This document shows positions 19,450-28,037 of a DNA stretch of 64,000 nucleotides, one piece after another. The notes under the pieces were generated by a model. The model worked only from the letters and a program-made list of their open reading frames with translations. It had not been told where the DNA came from and did not search any database. This stretch comes from Actinospineispora acaciae DSM 45401 (GTDB taxonomy: Bacteria; Actinomycetota; Actinomycetes; Mycobacteriales; Pseudonocardiaceae): the NCBI RefSeq assembly GCF_000620785.1, contig NZ_JIAI01000011.1, positions 62,001-126,000 of the forward strand. The letters are read 5' to 3'. Made by a program: the position numbers and the translations under genes. Within the stretch, counting starts at the first letter, position 1. Each line of letters opens with the position of its first letter.

Positions 19450-20891
19450 CGGGACACCTCCTCGAGCCGGCGGTTGCGGGTACTGGCCGCGAACAGGTTG
19501 ACGATCGCGGCGACCACCAGGAACCCGACCAGCAACAGCAGGGCCGGCAGCGGCGCCAGCGAGGCGGCGAACCCGGCGACCACGAACACCCCGATCCCGC
19601 CGCCGACGTGCCCGATGCTGTCGGACACCGCGTAGCCGGTGGTGCGGCACCGGGTGGGGAAGCTCTCGGCGGTCAGGGCGTACTGCGGCGCCACCCAGAC
19701 GTTCTGGCCGAAGAACGAGATCACCGCGCCGAGGAACACCAGCGCCGGGCTGCCCCCGGCCAGCGCGACCAGCACCGCCCCGACCACCGCGACCGCGGCC
19801 CCGACCGGCAGCCAGTACTTGCGCTCCAGCGCCTCGGAGTACCACACCGCGACCACCGCGCTGGCCACGAAGCCGAGCAGGCCGACCGCCGAGACCATCC
19901 CGGCCGCCGGGGGCGAGTAGCCGAACGCGGTCAGCACGCTGGTGAAGCCCGCGCCGAAGGCGTACAGGGTCACGTACCCGGCCATCCACGCGCCGCCGAG
20001 GATCAGGCAGCGCCGCAGGTAGACCGGATCTCCGAACAGCTCGCGGTACGCACCGGGGCCGGCCAGCGTCGGCGCCGGGGCATCGGTGGCCGGCGCGGGC
20101 AGCGGCCCCCGGCGCTCGGCGCGGCGCTCCATGTCCCGGATGACCGTCTCGGCCTCGGCGGTGCGGCCGGTGACCAGCAGCCAGCGCGGCGACTCCGGCA
20201 GCTTCGCCCGCAGCAGCACCGACGCCAGCGCCAGCAGCGCGCCGAGCACGTACATCCAGCGCCACTGCGGCCCGGACGGCCCGGACGCCAGCGCGAACGG
20301 CAGCCCGTCCGGCCAGGGCGCCGGCTGGGTGGTCAGGATCAGCCCCAGCCAGACGGCCAGTGCGCCGCCGACGGCCGCCAGCAGAAACAGGATCGAGGTG
20401 AACCTGGCCCTGGTCCGGCGCGGCGCCACCTCGTTGACGTAGGTGTTCATCACCGCCAGGTCGGCGCCGATGCCGAGGCCGGTGACCAGCCGCGACACCG
20501 AGAAGTTGGTGAAGTCCCCGCTCAGCGCGCTGTAGAGCGAGCCGGCGCCGGTCAGCGCCATGGTGAACATCAGGATCTGGCGGCGGCCGAACCAGTCGGC
20601 CAGCGGCGCGATGGTCAGCGCGCCGATGCCGTAGCCGATCAGGCTGACCAGGATCGGGATGTTGATCGAGCCGAGCGCGTTCAGCGGCGTGCAGCCCGGC
20701 TTGATGTCCACGCAGGTCTGGATGAACGACACGTTGATGTCGAACACGTCGTACTGGACGAACAGCATGCCCAGCCCGATGATCACGAAGAACAGCCTGG
20801 TCAGGCTCCATTCCTCGATCCGGTCCAGCCGCGCGGACAGCGTCGAGACGTCGCTGCCCAGGCCTCGTGAGGCCTGTTCTGGTTTGCTCAT
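19446..20891 (-). CDS. major facilitator superfamily transporter
   Basis: A 481-aa inner-membrane transporter with twelve hydrophobic segments and a long hydrophilic central loop (residues about 215-260). The loop 2-3 motif appears as PLADWFGRRQILMF, and the arginine-rich ARRTRARF loop and PESPRW segment place it near the sugar/organic-acid porter group. The N-terminal 25 residues are a hydrophilic leader. It is upstream of, and translationally coupled to, the amidase. An AraC-type regulator is divergent. Confidence 0.88.
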   Translation of the reverse strand: MSKPEQASRGLGSDVSTLSARLDRIEEWSLTRLFFVIIGLGMLFVQYDVFDINVSFIQTCVDIKPGCTPLNALGSINIPILVSLIGYGIGALTIAPLADWFGRRQILMFTMALTGAGSLYSALSGDFTNFSVSRLVTGLGIGADLAVMNTYVNEVAPRRTRARFTSILFLLAAVGGALAVWLGLILTTQPAPWPDGLPFALASGPSGPQWRWMYVLGALLALASVLLRAKLPESPRWLLVTGRTAEAETVIRDMERRAERRGPLPAPATDAPAPTLAGPGAYRELFGDPVYLRRCLILGGAWMAGYVTLYAFGAGFTSVLTAFGYSPPAAGMVSAVGLLGFVASAVVAVWYSEALERKYWLPVGAAVAVVGAVLVALAGGSPALVFLGAVISFFGQNVWVAPQYALTAESFPTRCRTTGYAVSDSIGHVGGGIGVFVVAGFAASLAPLPALLLLVGFLVVAAIVNLFAASTRNRRLEEVSR

Positions 20892-21169
20892 GACCGACCT
20901 TCGGTGCTCGGCCCGACTTCTTGTGGGCGGCGAGCGTATCTCTCATACTCACCCACACGGTTGGCTCAGAGAGCACAAGGAATTGTCCGTGCGCGCAGCT
21001 GGTGTCTTCTTCAGGAGTCGGGCTATTCATCGAGACCGCCTCCGGCGGTCGCGCGCCGTCACGTCGGTCTTTCCTGTGACGTCCGTTTGGCGCGGATCCG
21101 TCGCTCGGGCGGGCTGCATCCATCCGCCACCTCCCCGCCGCCCCTGGCCCGCCGTCGCTAGACGGATTC
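20892..21169. promoter_or_regulatory. divergent control region with inverted repeat GGGCTATTCAT
   Basis: This 278-base gap between the transporter and the AraC-type gene holds no convincing gene. GGGCTATTCAT (21020-21030) is exactly complementary to ATGAATAGCCC (21170-21180), which covers the regulator's start codon; ATTCATGAAT at 21166-21175 is also a palindrome. Nearer the transporter, TGTGGG (20922) and CCCACA (20952) flank a GTAT/ATAC pair. These are candidate regulator sites. Confidence 0.45.
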
Positions 21170-22159
21170 ATGAATAGCCCTCCTGGTGGAGACTTCGCCG
21201 TCGACCTGTCCACCGAGGTCGCGCGGCGGGAGCGGTTCGACTACTGGCAGGACGTCATCTGTGACGTCTTCGTCAAGCTGGACGCGCGCCGGCTGGTCGC
21301 GGCCGAGGAGTTCACCGGGTCGCTGAGCAGCGTGCGCGCCGGCGCGGTGCGGGTGAGCCGGATGCGGGTGTCCGCGCACGAGGTCACCCGCTCGGCCCGG
21401 GCGATCGCGCGCTCCGACACGCACTCACAGCTGATCAACATGCCGCTGACCGGCCGCTGTGACGTGCTCATGCAGGACGGTCGCTCGGCCGTGCTCAACG
21501 CGGGCGACTTCGCGCTCTCGGACACCTCACGCCCGTACCGGCTGCGGTTCCGGGAGTCGTTCGATATGTTCGTGCTGCACATCCCCGACCAGCTGCTCGC
21601 CGGCCTGGTGCCGAGGCTGCCCGAGCTGACCGCGACGGCCGTGCGCGCCGACGGCTTCACCGGCTCCCTGCTGCGCCCGCTGCTGGCGAACATCCACGCC
21701 GGCGCCGGGGCGGACGGCTCGGAGCGGGCGCTGCATCTGGGCGCGGCGGCGGTCGACCTGGTCGCGGCGTCGTTGGCCGAGCTGTGCGACCAGCGCGGCG
21801 TGTCCGTGGCCCGCCCGCCGATGCCCCGGAGCGTGCACCTGATGCGCGCCAAGCGGCTCATCGACCAGCGGCTGCGCTCGCCGGACCTGACGCCCACGGC
21901 GATCGCCGCCGGCTGCGCCATCTCCGTCCGCTACCTGCACGCGCTGTTCCAGGACGAGGGCACCACTGTCTCCCGCTACGTGCTGGACCGCCGGCTCGCG
22001 CTGGCCGCCCGCGACCTGACCGACCCCCGGCTGGCCGGCCACACCATCGCCGAGCTGGCCGCCCGCAACGGCTTCAAGGAGGCCGCGCACTTCACCAGGA
22101 CGTTCACCAAGCGGTACGGCCACAGCCCGCGCGAACACCGCCGCCTGCCGTCGTCCTGA
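21170..22159 (+). CDS. AraC-family transcriptional regulator
   Basis: A 329-aa protein. Residues about 15-190 are a cupin-like ligand domain of the type seen in AraC regulators of catabolic operons (RFDYWQDVICDVFVKLD...). The C-terminal 100 residues carry the two helix-turn-helix units, the second ending in IAELAARNGFKEAAHFTRTFTKRYGHSPREHR. There is little ribosome-site signal before the ATG. It probably controls the divergent transporter-amidase operon; that link is inferred from position. Confidence 0.9.
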   Translation: MNSPPGGDFAVDLSTEVARRERFDYWQDVICDVFVKLDARRLVAAEEFTGSLSSVRAGAVRVSRMRVSAHEVTRSARAIARSDTHSQLINMPLTGRCDVLMQDGRSAVLNAGDFALSDTSRPYRLRFRESFDMFVLHIPDQLLAGLVPRLPELTATAVRADGFTGSLLRPLLANIHAGAGADGSERALHLGAAAVDLVAASLAELCDQRGVSVARPPMPRSVHLMRAKRLIDQRLRSPDLTPTAIAAGCAISVRYLHALFQDEGTTVSRYVLDRRLALAARDLTDPRLAGHTIAELAARNGFKEAAHFTRTFTKRYGHSPREHRRLPSS

Positions 22160-22271
22160 TCGATCACCTGGTTGTGCTATAGAAAATTTCGGGAATTAGG
22201 TCTCCGGGCGTGGCCTGACGCGGGTTGTTCTGTGATTATCTTCACCGATCAGACCGGAGGGAGGGCAGACG

Positions 22272-22943
22272 ATGGCGGAGCTGTTGCAGCACGGACCGGT
22301 TCTGCCGCTGGTCCTCGCGGTGATCGTGGTGCTCGTCGCGATCGTCGTGATCGGGGTACGGATGCGCGCGGTGCGGCGGCGTCGAGCCCGGGCGGAACGG
22401 GAGGCCGAGGCGAACGTCATCGAGACGCCGCCGGACTCCGATCCCGGCCCGCCGGATCCGAACGACCAGGTGCGGCCGGCCGATGCCAACCCTGCCGAGC
22501 CGGCCGCGCGCGAGGCCGGTCCGCCGGAACCCGAGCCCCGGCCGCCGGCCCCCGTGGCCGGGGTGGACTCCGCGCTGGCCGCCCTGGACGTCGGACGGTT
22601 CACCTCGAGCCTGTCACCGGGATCGGGCGCCCGGAGACGCCCGCTGATGCCCGTACCCCGAGCCGCCGCCGACGACACCGCGGCCGACCCCGCCGCCGAC
22701 GACCCCGAACCGGCCGATAACCCCGAGCCGGCCGACGAGCGCGCTACGGAACCGCCGTACCCCGGTGCCGCGCACCCCCGCCCGGACGGCTCGGCGCCCT
22801 CGTCCGAGTACCGGATCAAGGCGAACCTCGCGGTGAAGCGCTACTACACGGACGCCTCGCCCTACTACGCCCGCACCACCGCCCAGCTCTGGTTCCGCAC
22901 CGCCGAGGACGCCGAGCGAGCCGGCTTCACCGCCGCGCGCTGA
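22272..22943 (+). CDS. membrane-anchored protein with sunset-like C-terminal domain
   Basis: A 223-aa protein of unknown role. One transmembrane helix (residues 11-33, LPLVLAVIVVLVAIVVIGV) is followed by an Arg-rich stop-transfer patch, then a long Pro/Ala/Glu-rich linker to about residue 180. The last 40 residues (YRIKANLAVKRYYTDASPYY ... WFRTAEDAERAGF) resemble the small sunset domain, an aromatic-rich module often at the ends of surface or envelope proteins. GGAGGGAGGG precedes the ATG. The domain call is from memory of its pattern. Confidence 0.6.
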   Translation: MAELLQHGPVLPLVLAVIVVLVAIVVIGVRMRAVRRRRARAEREAEANVIETPPDSDPGPPDPNDQVRPADANPAEPAAREAGPPEPEPRPPAPVAGVDSALAALDVGRFTSSLSPGSGARRRPLMPVPRAAADDTAADPAADDPEPADNPEPADERATEPPYPGAAHPRPDGSAPSSEYRIKANLAVKRYYTDASPYYARTTAQLWFRTAEDAERAGFTAAR

Positions 22944-22953
22944 CGCGCGAGGC

Positions 22954-24024
22954 CTACTCCACCGTCCAGGTGTCGTTGCCGCGCAGCAACGCGGCCAGGT
23001 CGGGGGACTTGCGGGCCTTCGCCTCGGTGAGCTGGGCGCGGGCGCCGTCGTCGTAGGTCGGGCGCTGCACGGAGCGGAACACGCCGGTCACCGTGTGCGT
23101 GAGGTCCTGGTCGGACAGCCGCGACAACGCGAACGCGAAGCTCGGGTCGTCCCGGGAGGCGTCGTGCACCACCACGGCGTCCTCGCCGACCTCGGCCACC
23201 GGCGCGACCTTCAGCCCGTACCCGTCCTCGGAGCGGATCACGCCCAGCTCGCCGTCCGCGCCGAACCGGATCGGCTCGCCGTGCTTCAACGGAATCAACC
23301 GCTGCTTGGACTCGTCGCCGCCGCGCCGGATGACGTCGAAGGCGCCGTCGTTGAAGATCGGGCAGTCCTGGTAGATCTCCACGAACGACGTGCCTCGGTG
23401 CGCCGCGGCCGCGCGCAGCACCTCGGTCAGCTCGGCGCGGTTCGCGTCGATGGCGCGCGCCGCGAACGTCGCCTCCGCCCCGAGCACCACCGACAGTGGG
23501 TTGAACGGCTGGTCCAGCGAGCCCATCGGGGTCGACTTGGTGACCTTGCCGATCTCCGAGGTGGGCGAGTACTGGCCCTTGGTCAGCCCGTAGATCCGGT
23601 TGTTGAACAGCAGGATCGTCATGTTGACGTTGCGCCGCACCGCGTGGATCAGGTGGTTGCCGCCGATGGACAGCGCGTCGCCGTCGCCGGTCACCACGAA
23701 CACCGACAGGTCAGGCCGGGTCACCGCCAGCCCGGTGGCGATCGTCGGCGCGCGCCCGTGGATGGAGTGCATGCCGTACGTGTTGAGGTAGTACGGGAAG
23801 CGCGACGAGCAGCCGATGCCGGAGACGAACACGACGTTCTCCCGGCGCAGCCCGAGCTGCGGCAGGAAGGCGCGCACGGCGGCCAGCACGGCGTAGTCAC
23901 CGCAGCCGGGGCACCAGCGGACCTCCTGGTCGGAGGTGTACTCCTTGGCGGTCTGCTTCTCGTCGGTGGTCGGGATGCCGTCCAGTCCGCCGATCGACGG
24001 CAAGCCGAGGTCGGTCGCGGTCAC
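22954..24024 (-). CDS. korB: 2-oxoacid:ferredoxin oxidoreductase subunit beta
   Basis: This 356-aa subunit binds thiamine diphosphate and a [4Fe-4S] cluster. With KorA it oxidatively decarboxylates a 2-oxoacid, most likely 2-oxoglutarate, to the acyl-CoA with reduction of ferredoxin. Visible features are WCPGCGDYAVL, GIGCSSRFPYY and the ThDP motif GDGDALSIGGNHLIHAVRRN with NNRIYGLTKGQYSPT. The GTG start overlaps the korA TGA by 3 bases (GTGA); the frame remains open upstream only as a shadow of korA. Confidence 0.93.
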   Translation of the reverse strand: MTATDLGLPSIGGLDGIPTTDEKQTAKEYTSDQEVRWCPGCGDYAVLAAVRAFLPQLGLRRENVVFVSGIGCSSRFPYYLNTYGMHSIHGRAPTIATGLAVTRPDLSVFVVTGDGDALSIGGNHLIHAVRRNVNMTILLFNNRIYGLTKGQYSPTSEIGKVTKSTPMGSLDQPFNPLSVVLGAEATFAARAIDANRAELTEVLRAAAAHRGTSFVEIYQDCPIFNDGAFDVIRRGGDESKQRLIPLKHGEPIRFGADGELGVIRSEDGYGLKVAPVAEVGEDAVVVHDASRDDPSFAFALSRLSDQDLTHTVTGVFRSVQRPTYDDGARAQLTEAKARKSPDLAALLRGNDTWTVE

Positions 24025-25952
24025 AGCAGATCCCCCTTCAACGCGTCGATGAACACGTTCTGCAGCTCCTCGGCCCGGAACGGCAGCCCGGAGACCTTGG
24101 TGTACGACTTGACGTCCACCAGGTACCGGCCGCGCAGCAGCAGCGCGAGCTGGCCCAGGTTCATCTCCGGGACCAGCACCGTGCGGTAGCTGCGCAGCAC
24201 GTCGCCGAGGTTGGCCGGCAGCGGGTTGAGGTGGCGCAGGTGCGCCTGGGCGACGGACATCCCGAGCCCGCGCACCCGGCGGCAGCCGGCGCCGATCGGC
24301 CCGTACGTGGAGCCCCAGCCCAGCACCAGCACCTCGGCGTCGCCGTCCGGGTCGTCCACCTCGATGTCCGGCACCGGGATGTGGTCGATCTTGGCCTGGC
24401 GCAGCCGGACCATCCGGTCGTGGTTGTCCGGGTCGTAGGAGATGGAGCCCTTGCCGTCGGCCTTCTCCAGCCCGCCGATCCGGTGCTCCAGGCCCGGGGT
24501 GCCGGGGATGGCCCACGGCCGGGCCAGCGTGTCGTCGTCGCGCTGGTACGGCCAGAAGTCGCCGGAGTCGTCGGTGGCGTTCGGCTCGGTGGCGAAGCCG
24601 GGGTCGATCCGCGGCAAATCGTGCACCTCGGGGACTTTCCAAGGCTCGGAGCCGTTGGCCAGCGAACCGTCCGAGAGCAGCATCACCGGGGTGCGGTAGG
24701 TGACGGCCAGCTTGGTGGCCTCCAGCGCGGCCGCGAAGCAGTCGCCGGGCGAGCGCGGCGCGATGATCGGCAGCGGGCACTCGCCGTTGCGGCCGAACAT
24801 GGCCTGCAGCAGGTCGGCCTGCTCGGTCTTGGTGGGCAGCCCGGTGGACGGCCCGCCGCGCTGCACGTCGATGACCAGCAGCGGCAGCTCCAGTGCCACG
24901 GCAAGGCCGGTGGCCTCGGACTTCAGCGAGATGCCGGGCCCGGAGGTGGTCGTCACCCCGAGCGCGCCGCCGAACGCCGCGCCGATCGCCGAGCCGATGC
25001 CGGAGATCTCGTCCTCGGCCTGGAACGTGGTCACGCCGAAGGACTTGTGCTTGGACAGCTCGTGCAGGATGTCCGAGGCCGGGGTGATCGGGTACGAGCC
25101 GAGGAACACGGGCAGCCCGGACTGCTGGCCGGCCGCCACGATGCCGTAGGCCAGCGCGGTGTTGCCGGTGATCTGGCGGTAGATGCCCTGCTTGAGCTTG
25201 GCCGGGGCCACCTCGTAGGTGACGGCGAAGCTCTCGGTGGTCTCGCCGTAGTTCCAGCCGGCGCGGAAGGCGAGGATGTTGGCCTCGGCCAGCTCGGGCC
25301 GGCGGGCGAACTTCTCCCGCAGGAAGCGTTCGGTGCCCTCGGTGGGCCGGTGGTACATCCAGCACAGCAGGCCGAGGGCGAACATGTTCTTGGCCCGCTC
25401 GGCGTCCTTCTTGGACAGCCCGGTCTCGGCCAGCGCGCCGCGCGCCAGGGTGGCCATGGCCACGCTGTGCACGGTGTAGGCGGACAGCGAGTCGTCCTCG
25501 AGCGGGTTGGCGTCGTAGCCGACCTTGGTCAGGTTCCGCTTGGTGAACTCGTCGGAGTTGGCGATGAGGATGCCGCCGTGCGGAAGGTCGGCGATGTTGG
25601 ACTTGAGCGCGGCCGGGTTCATCGCCACGAGCACGTCCGGCCGGTCGCCCGGGGTCAGAATGTCGTAGTCGGCGAAGTGCAGCTGGAAGCTGGAGACGCC
25701 GGGCAGCGTGCCGGCTGGGGCACGGATCTCGGCGGGGAAGTTCGGCAGCGTCGCCAGGTCGTTGCCGAACGCGGCGGCCTCGGAGGTGAACCGGTCGCCG
25801 GTGAGCTGCATGCCATCACCCGAGTCGCCGGCGAACCTGATGACGACGCGCTGGCGCTTGCGTACCTCGCGGTGGTGGCCGTTCGAGTTCCCGTTGGACG
25901 AAGGGGAGCCGTCTTCGACACTTGCCTCGACGGTGCTGTCCGGGATGGTCAT
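24021..25952 (-). CDS. korA: 2-oxoacid:ferredoxin oxidoreductase subunit alpha (gamma-alpha fusion)
   Basis: A 643-aa fused subunit. Residues about 30-230 are the gamma domain (VIRFAGDSGDGMQLTGDRF), followed by the alpha pyrimidine-binding domain (GSYPITPASDILHEL, with the CoA/ThDP-contacting TTSGPGISL). I chose the ATG at 25952, which has GGAAG 8 bases upstream; an in-frame ATG at 26018 has no such site. In actinomycetes KorAB can replace the lipoyl-dependent 2-oxoglutarate dehydrogenase. It heads a two-gene operon. Confidence 0.92.
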   Translation of the reverse strand: MTIPDSTVEASVEDGSPSSNGNSNGHHREVRKRQRVVIRFAGDSGDGMQLTGDRFTSEAAAFGNDLATLPNFPAEIRAPAGTLPGVSSFQLHFADYDILTPGDRPDVLVAMNPAALKSNIADLPHGGILIANSDEFTKRNLTKVGYDANPLEDDSLSAYTVHSVAMATLARGALAETGLSKKDAERAKNMFALGLLCWMYHRPTEGTERFLREKFARRPELAEANILAFRAGWNYGETTESFAVTYEVAPAKLKQGIYRQITGNTALAYGIVAAGQQSGLPVFLGSYPITPASDILHELSKHKSFGVTTFQAEDEISGIGSAIGAAFGGALGVTTTSGPGISLKSEATGLAVALELPLLVIDVQRGGPSTGLPTKTEQADLLQAMFGRNGECPLPIIAPRSPGDCFAAALEATKLAVTYRTPVMLLSDGSLANGSEPWKVPEVHDLPRIDPGFATEPNATDDSGDFWPYQRDDDTLARPWAIPGTPGLEHRIGGLEKADGKGSISYDPDNHDRMVRLRQAKIDHIPVPDIEVDDPDGDAEVLVLGWGSTYGPIGAGCRRVRGLGMSVAQAHLRHLNPLPANLGDVLRSYRTVLVPEMNLGQLALLLRGRYLVDVKSYTKVSGLPFRAEELQNVFIDALKGDLL

Positions 25953-26092
25953 GTGTTGTCTTCCGTCGATCGCGGACTCAGGGCAGGGCATGCCCGATAT
26001 CGAGCGTAGTCCCACCATGAGTTCCTGTCGGTCAAGACCGGGTGCACGTCACAGTCACGTTCTGTTTTCCGGAACGCCAGGTGAACTGCCGA

Positions 26093-26887
26093 TCACTTGT
26101 TCCGTCCCGAGACCTGGGCCTTGAGCGCGGCCAGCCGTTCGGCGAACGCCGGCGAGTCCAGGGATGCCAGCTGGGCGCGGATCTCCACGTCCACGGCGGC
26201 GGACTGCGCGGGCAGGGTGTCGGTCACCCGCATGGTCCGTTTGGTGGTGACGGCCAGCTCGCGGGGTGCCGCGGCGGCGCGGGCGGCCAGTTCGACCGCG
26301 GCGGTCACGGGGTCGTCCACCGCGCGCCAGACCAGCCCGGTGCGCTCGGCCTCCTGGGCGTCGAGCACCTCACCGAACAGTGTGACAGCGGCGGCGCCCT
26401 GCGGCCCGAGGATGCGCTGGGCCATCCAGGTGTATCCGCCGCCTGGGTGCAGCCCGAGCTTCAGGAACCGCGAGTCGAACCGCGCCTTCGGCCCGGCCAG
26501 CCGCACGTCGCAGGCCAGCGCTAGGTTCATGCCGGCTCCGACGGCCGCCCCGTTGACCGCCGCGATGGTCGGCAGCGTGCACTCCGCCACGGCCAGGAAG
26601 CCCTGGTAGATGCGGCGTAACCCGTCCTCGCGGGAACCGCCGGCGGCGCCGAGCTGGCTCAGGTCCGCGCCCGCGCAGAAGCCGGGCGGCTCGCCGGTCA
26701 CGACTACCGCGCCGATGGCCTCGTCGGCTTCGGCGTCTTTCACCGCTGCGACCAGGTCTTCGGCCAGGTCGATGGCCATCGCGTTGCGCCTGGCCGGGTC
26801 GGAGACGGTGATCACCGCTACCCCGTCCCGCCGCTCGGTGCGGATCTCGCGCTTGGTCTCGACGTCGGTCGCTGCGTTGTCGGCCAT
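26093..26887 (-). CDS. crotonase-fold (enoyl-CoA hydratase/isomerase family) protein
   Basis: This 264-aa protein has the crotonase fold, which binds acyl-CoA thioesters and stabilises an enolate in an oxyanion hole. The oxyanion-hole segments are GFCAGADLSQLG and AAVNGAAVGAGMNLALACD. At the two positions that hold the catalytic glutamates of true hydratases, the by-eye alignment places Phe (SRFLKLGLHPGGG) and Ala (LGPQGAAAVTLFG). It may therefore catalyse another crotonase reaction. It is transcribed separately, 140 bases after the korA start region. Confidence 0.85.
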   Translation of the reverse strand: MADNAATDVETKREIRTERRDGVAVITVSDPARRNAMAIDLAEDLVAAVKDAEADEAIGAVVVTGEPPGFCAGADLSQLGAAGGSREDGLRRIYQGFLAVAECTLPTIAAVNGAAVGAGMNLALACDVRLAGPKARFDSRFLKLGLHPGGGYTWMAQRILGPQGAAAVTLFGEVLDAQEAERTGLVWRAVDDPVTAAVELAARAAAAPRELAVTTKRTMRVTDTLPAQSAAVDVEIRAQLASLDSPAFAERLAALKAQVSGRNK

Positions 26888-27061
26888 GTCGGCATCTTGC
26901 CCGCTGTGGCCGGCCGGCGCCGAGCGGCCCGGTCCGGTGGGTGGGTCGGCTATGTCACGTGGCGGTTGGCTCGGGTCGCGGAACCGGCGGTGTTCGTCAA
27001 TCGTTTATCGCACGGCTGGGTTCGGGCAGCGGCCTCGGTCTGTGGGAGGAAGTGAAGCGTC

Positions 27062-27922
27062 GTGCACAACCACCTCAACGGGCTCAAGACCGCTGTGCTG
27101 CTCGGTGGGCTGAGCGCGCTGGTGTTGCTGGTCGGGTCGCTGTTCGGCAAGACCGGGTTGTTCATCGCGGTGATCGCGGCGCTGGGGATGAACGCGTACG
27201 CGTACTTCAACTCCGACAAGCTCGCGCTGCGGGCCATGCATGCGCGGCCGGTGACCGAGGCGGAGCAGCCGGTGATGTACCGGATCGTGCGCGAGTTGGC
27301 CAACACCGCGCACCAGCCGATGCCCCGGCTCTACATCAGCCCGACCGCCGCGCCGAACGCCTTCGCCACCGGGCGCAATCCGCGCAATGCCGCCGTGTGC
27401 GCTACTACCGGCATCTTGGAGATGTTGGACGAGCGGGAGCTGCGCGGGGTGTTGGGGCACGAGCTGTCGCACGTCTACAACCGGGACATCCTGATCTCGT
27501 GCGTGGCCGGCGCGCTGGCCACCATGATCAGCTTTATGGCGAACCTGGCGATGTTCGCGTCCATCTTCGGCGGTGGGGACGACGACGAGCGGGCGAATCC
27601 GCTGGCCATGATCGTGGTCGCGCTGGTCGGGCCGATCGCCGCGGCTGTCGTTCAGATGGCCGTGAGCCGCTCGCGGGAGTACCAGGCCGACGCTTCGGGG
27701 GCCGCGCTGACTCGTGATCCGCTGGCGCTCGCGTCCGCGCTGCGCAAGCTGGAGCGGGGGACTCAGCTCGCGCCGCTCCCGCCGGACCCGCAGCTCGTGT
27801 CTCAGTCCCACCTCATGATCGCCAACCCGTTCCGGCCGGGTGAGGGGATGTCGAAGCTGTTCTCGACGCACCCGCCGCTGGCCGACCGCATCCGCCGCCT
27901 GGAGCAGATGGCCGGCCGCTAG
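27062..27922 (+). CDS. htpX: HtpX-like membrane zinc metalloprotease (M48)
   Basis: A 286-aa inner-membrane protease of the M48 family that degrades misfolded membrane proteins. Two N-terminal hydrophobic helices (about residues 10-50) precede the zinc motif GHELSHVYNRD (H133, E134, H137). Two more helices follow, and the third ligand region SREYQADASGAAL comes after them. The GTG start has GGAGGAAG about 12 bases upstream, slightly far. The length is normal. Confidence 0.93.
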   Translation: MHNHLNGLKTAVLLGGLSALVLLVGSLFGKTGLFIAVIAALGMNAYAYFNSDKLALRAMHARPVTEAEQPVMYRIVRELANTAHQPMPRLYISPTAAPNAFATGRNPRNAAVCATTGILEMLDERELRGVLGHELSHVYNRDILISCVAGALATMISFMANLAMFASIFGGGDDDERANPLAMIVVALVGPIAAAVVQMAVSRSREYQADASGAALTRDPLALASALRKLERGTQLAPLPPDPQLVSQSHLMIANPFRPGEGMSKLFSTHPPLADRIRRLEQMAGR

Positions 27923-27933
27923 TTCCGGCAATG

Positions 27934-28014
27934 CTCGGCACACCCACTCCGTACCCCGCACACGCGCTGAGGCAGGTGTGCGGCATACGACGTGGGTGGG
28001 CGGGCCGTGCCGAG
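27934..28014. terminator. nested bidirectional terminator hairpin
   Basis: Concentric complementary blocks form one long structure: CTCGGCAC (27934) with GTGCCGAG (28007), CCCAC (27943) with GTGGG (27992), GTA with TAC, and CCGCACAC (27956) with GTGTGCGG (27976). It lies between two convergent genes. Its inner stem matches the core of the terminator at 18024-18073. Confidence 0.75.
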
Positions 28015-28037
28015 GGCCGGCTCATAGCCGCTCGCGC

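Noticed and set aside
18097..21213. A single 1038-aa protein ending as the amidase
   Set aside because: The frame is open upstream only because it shadows the transporter gene; the amidase has its own ATG with a GGAGG site.
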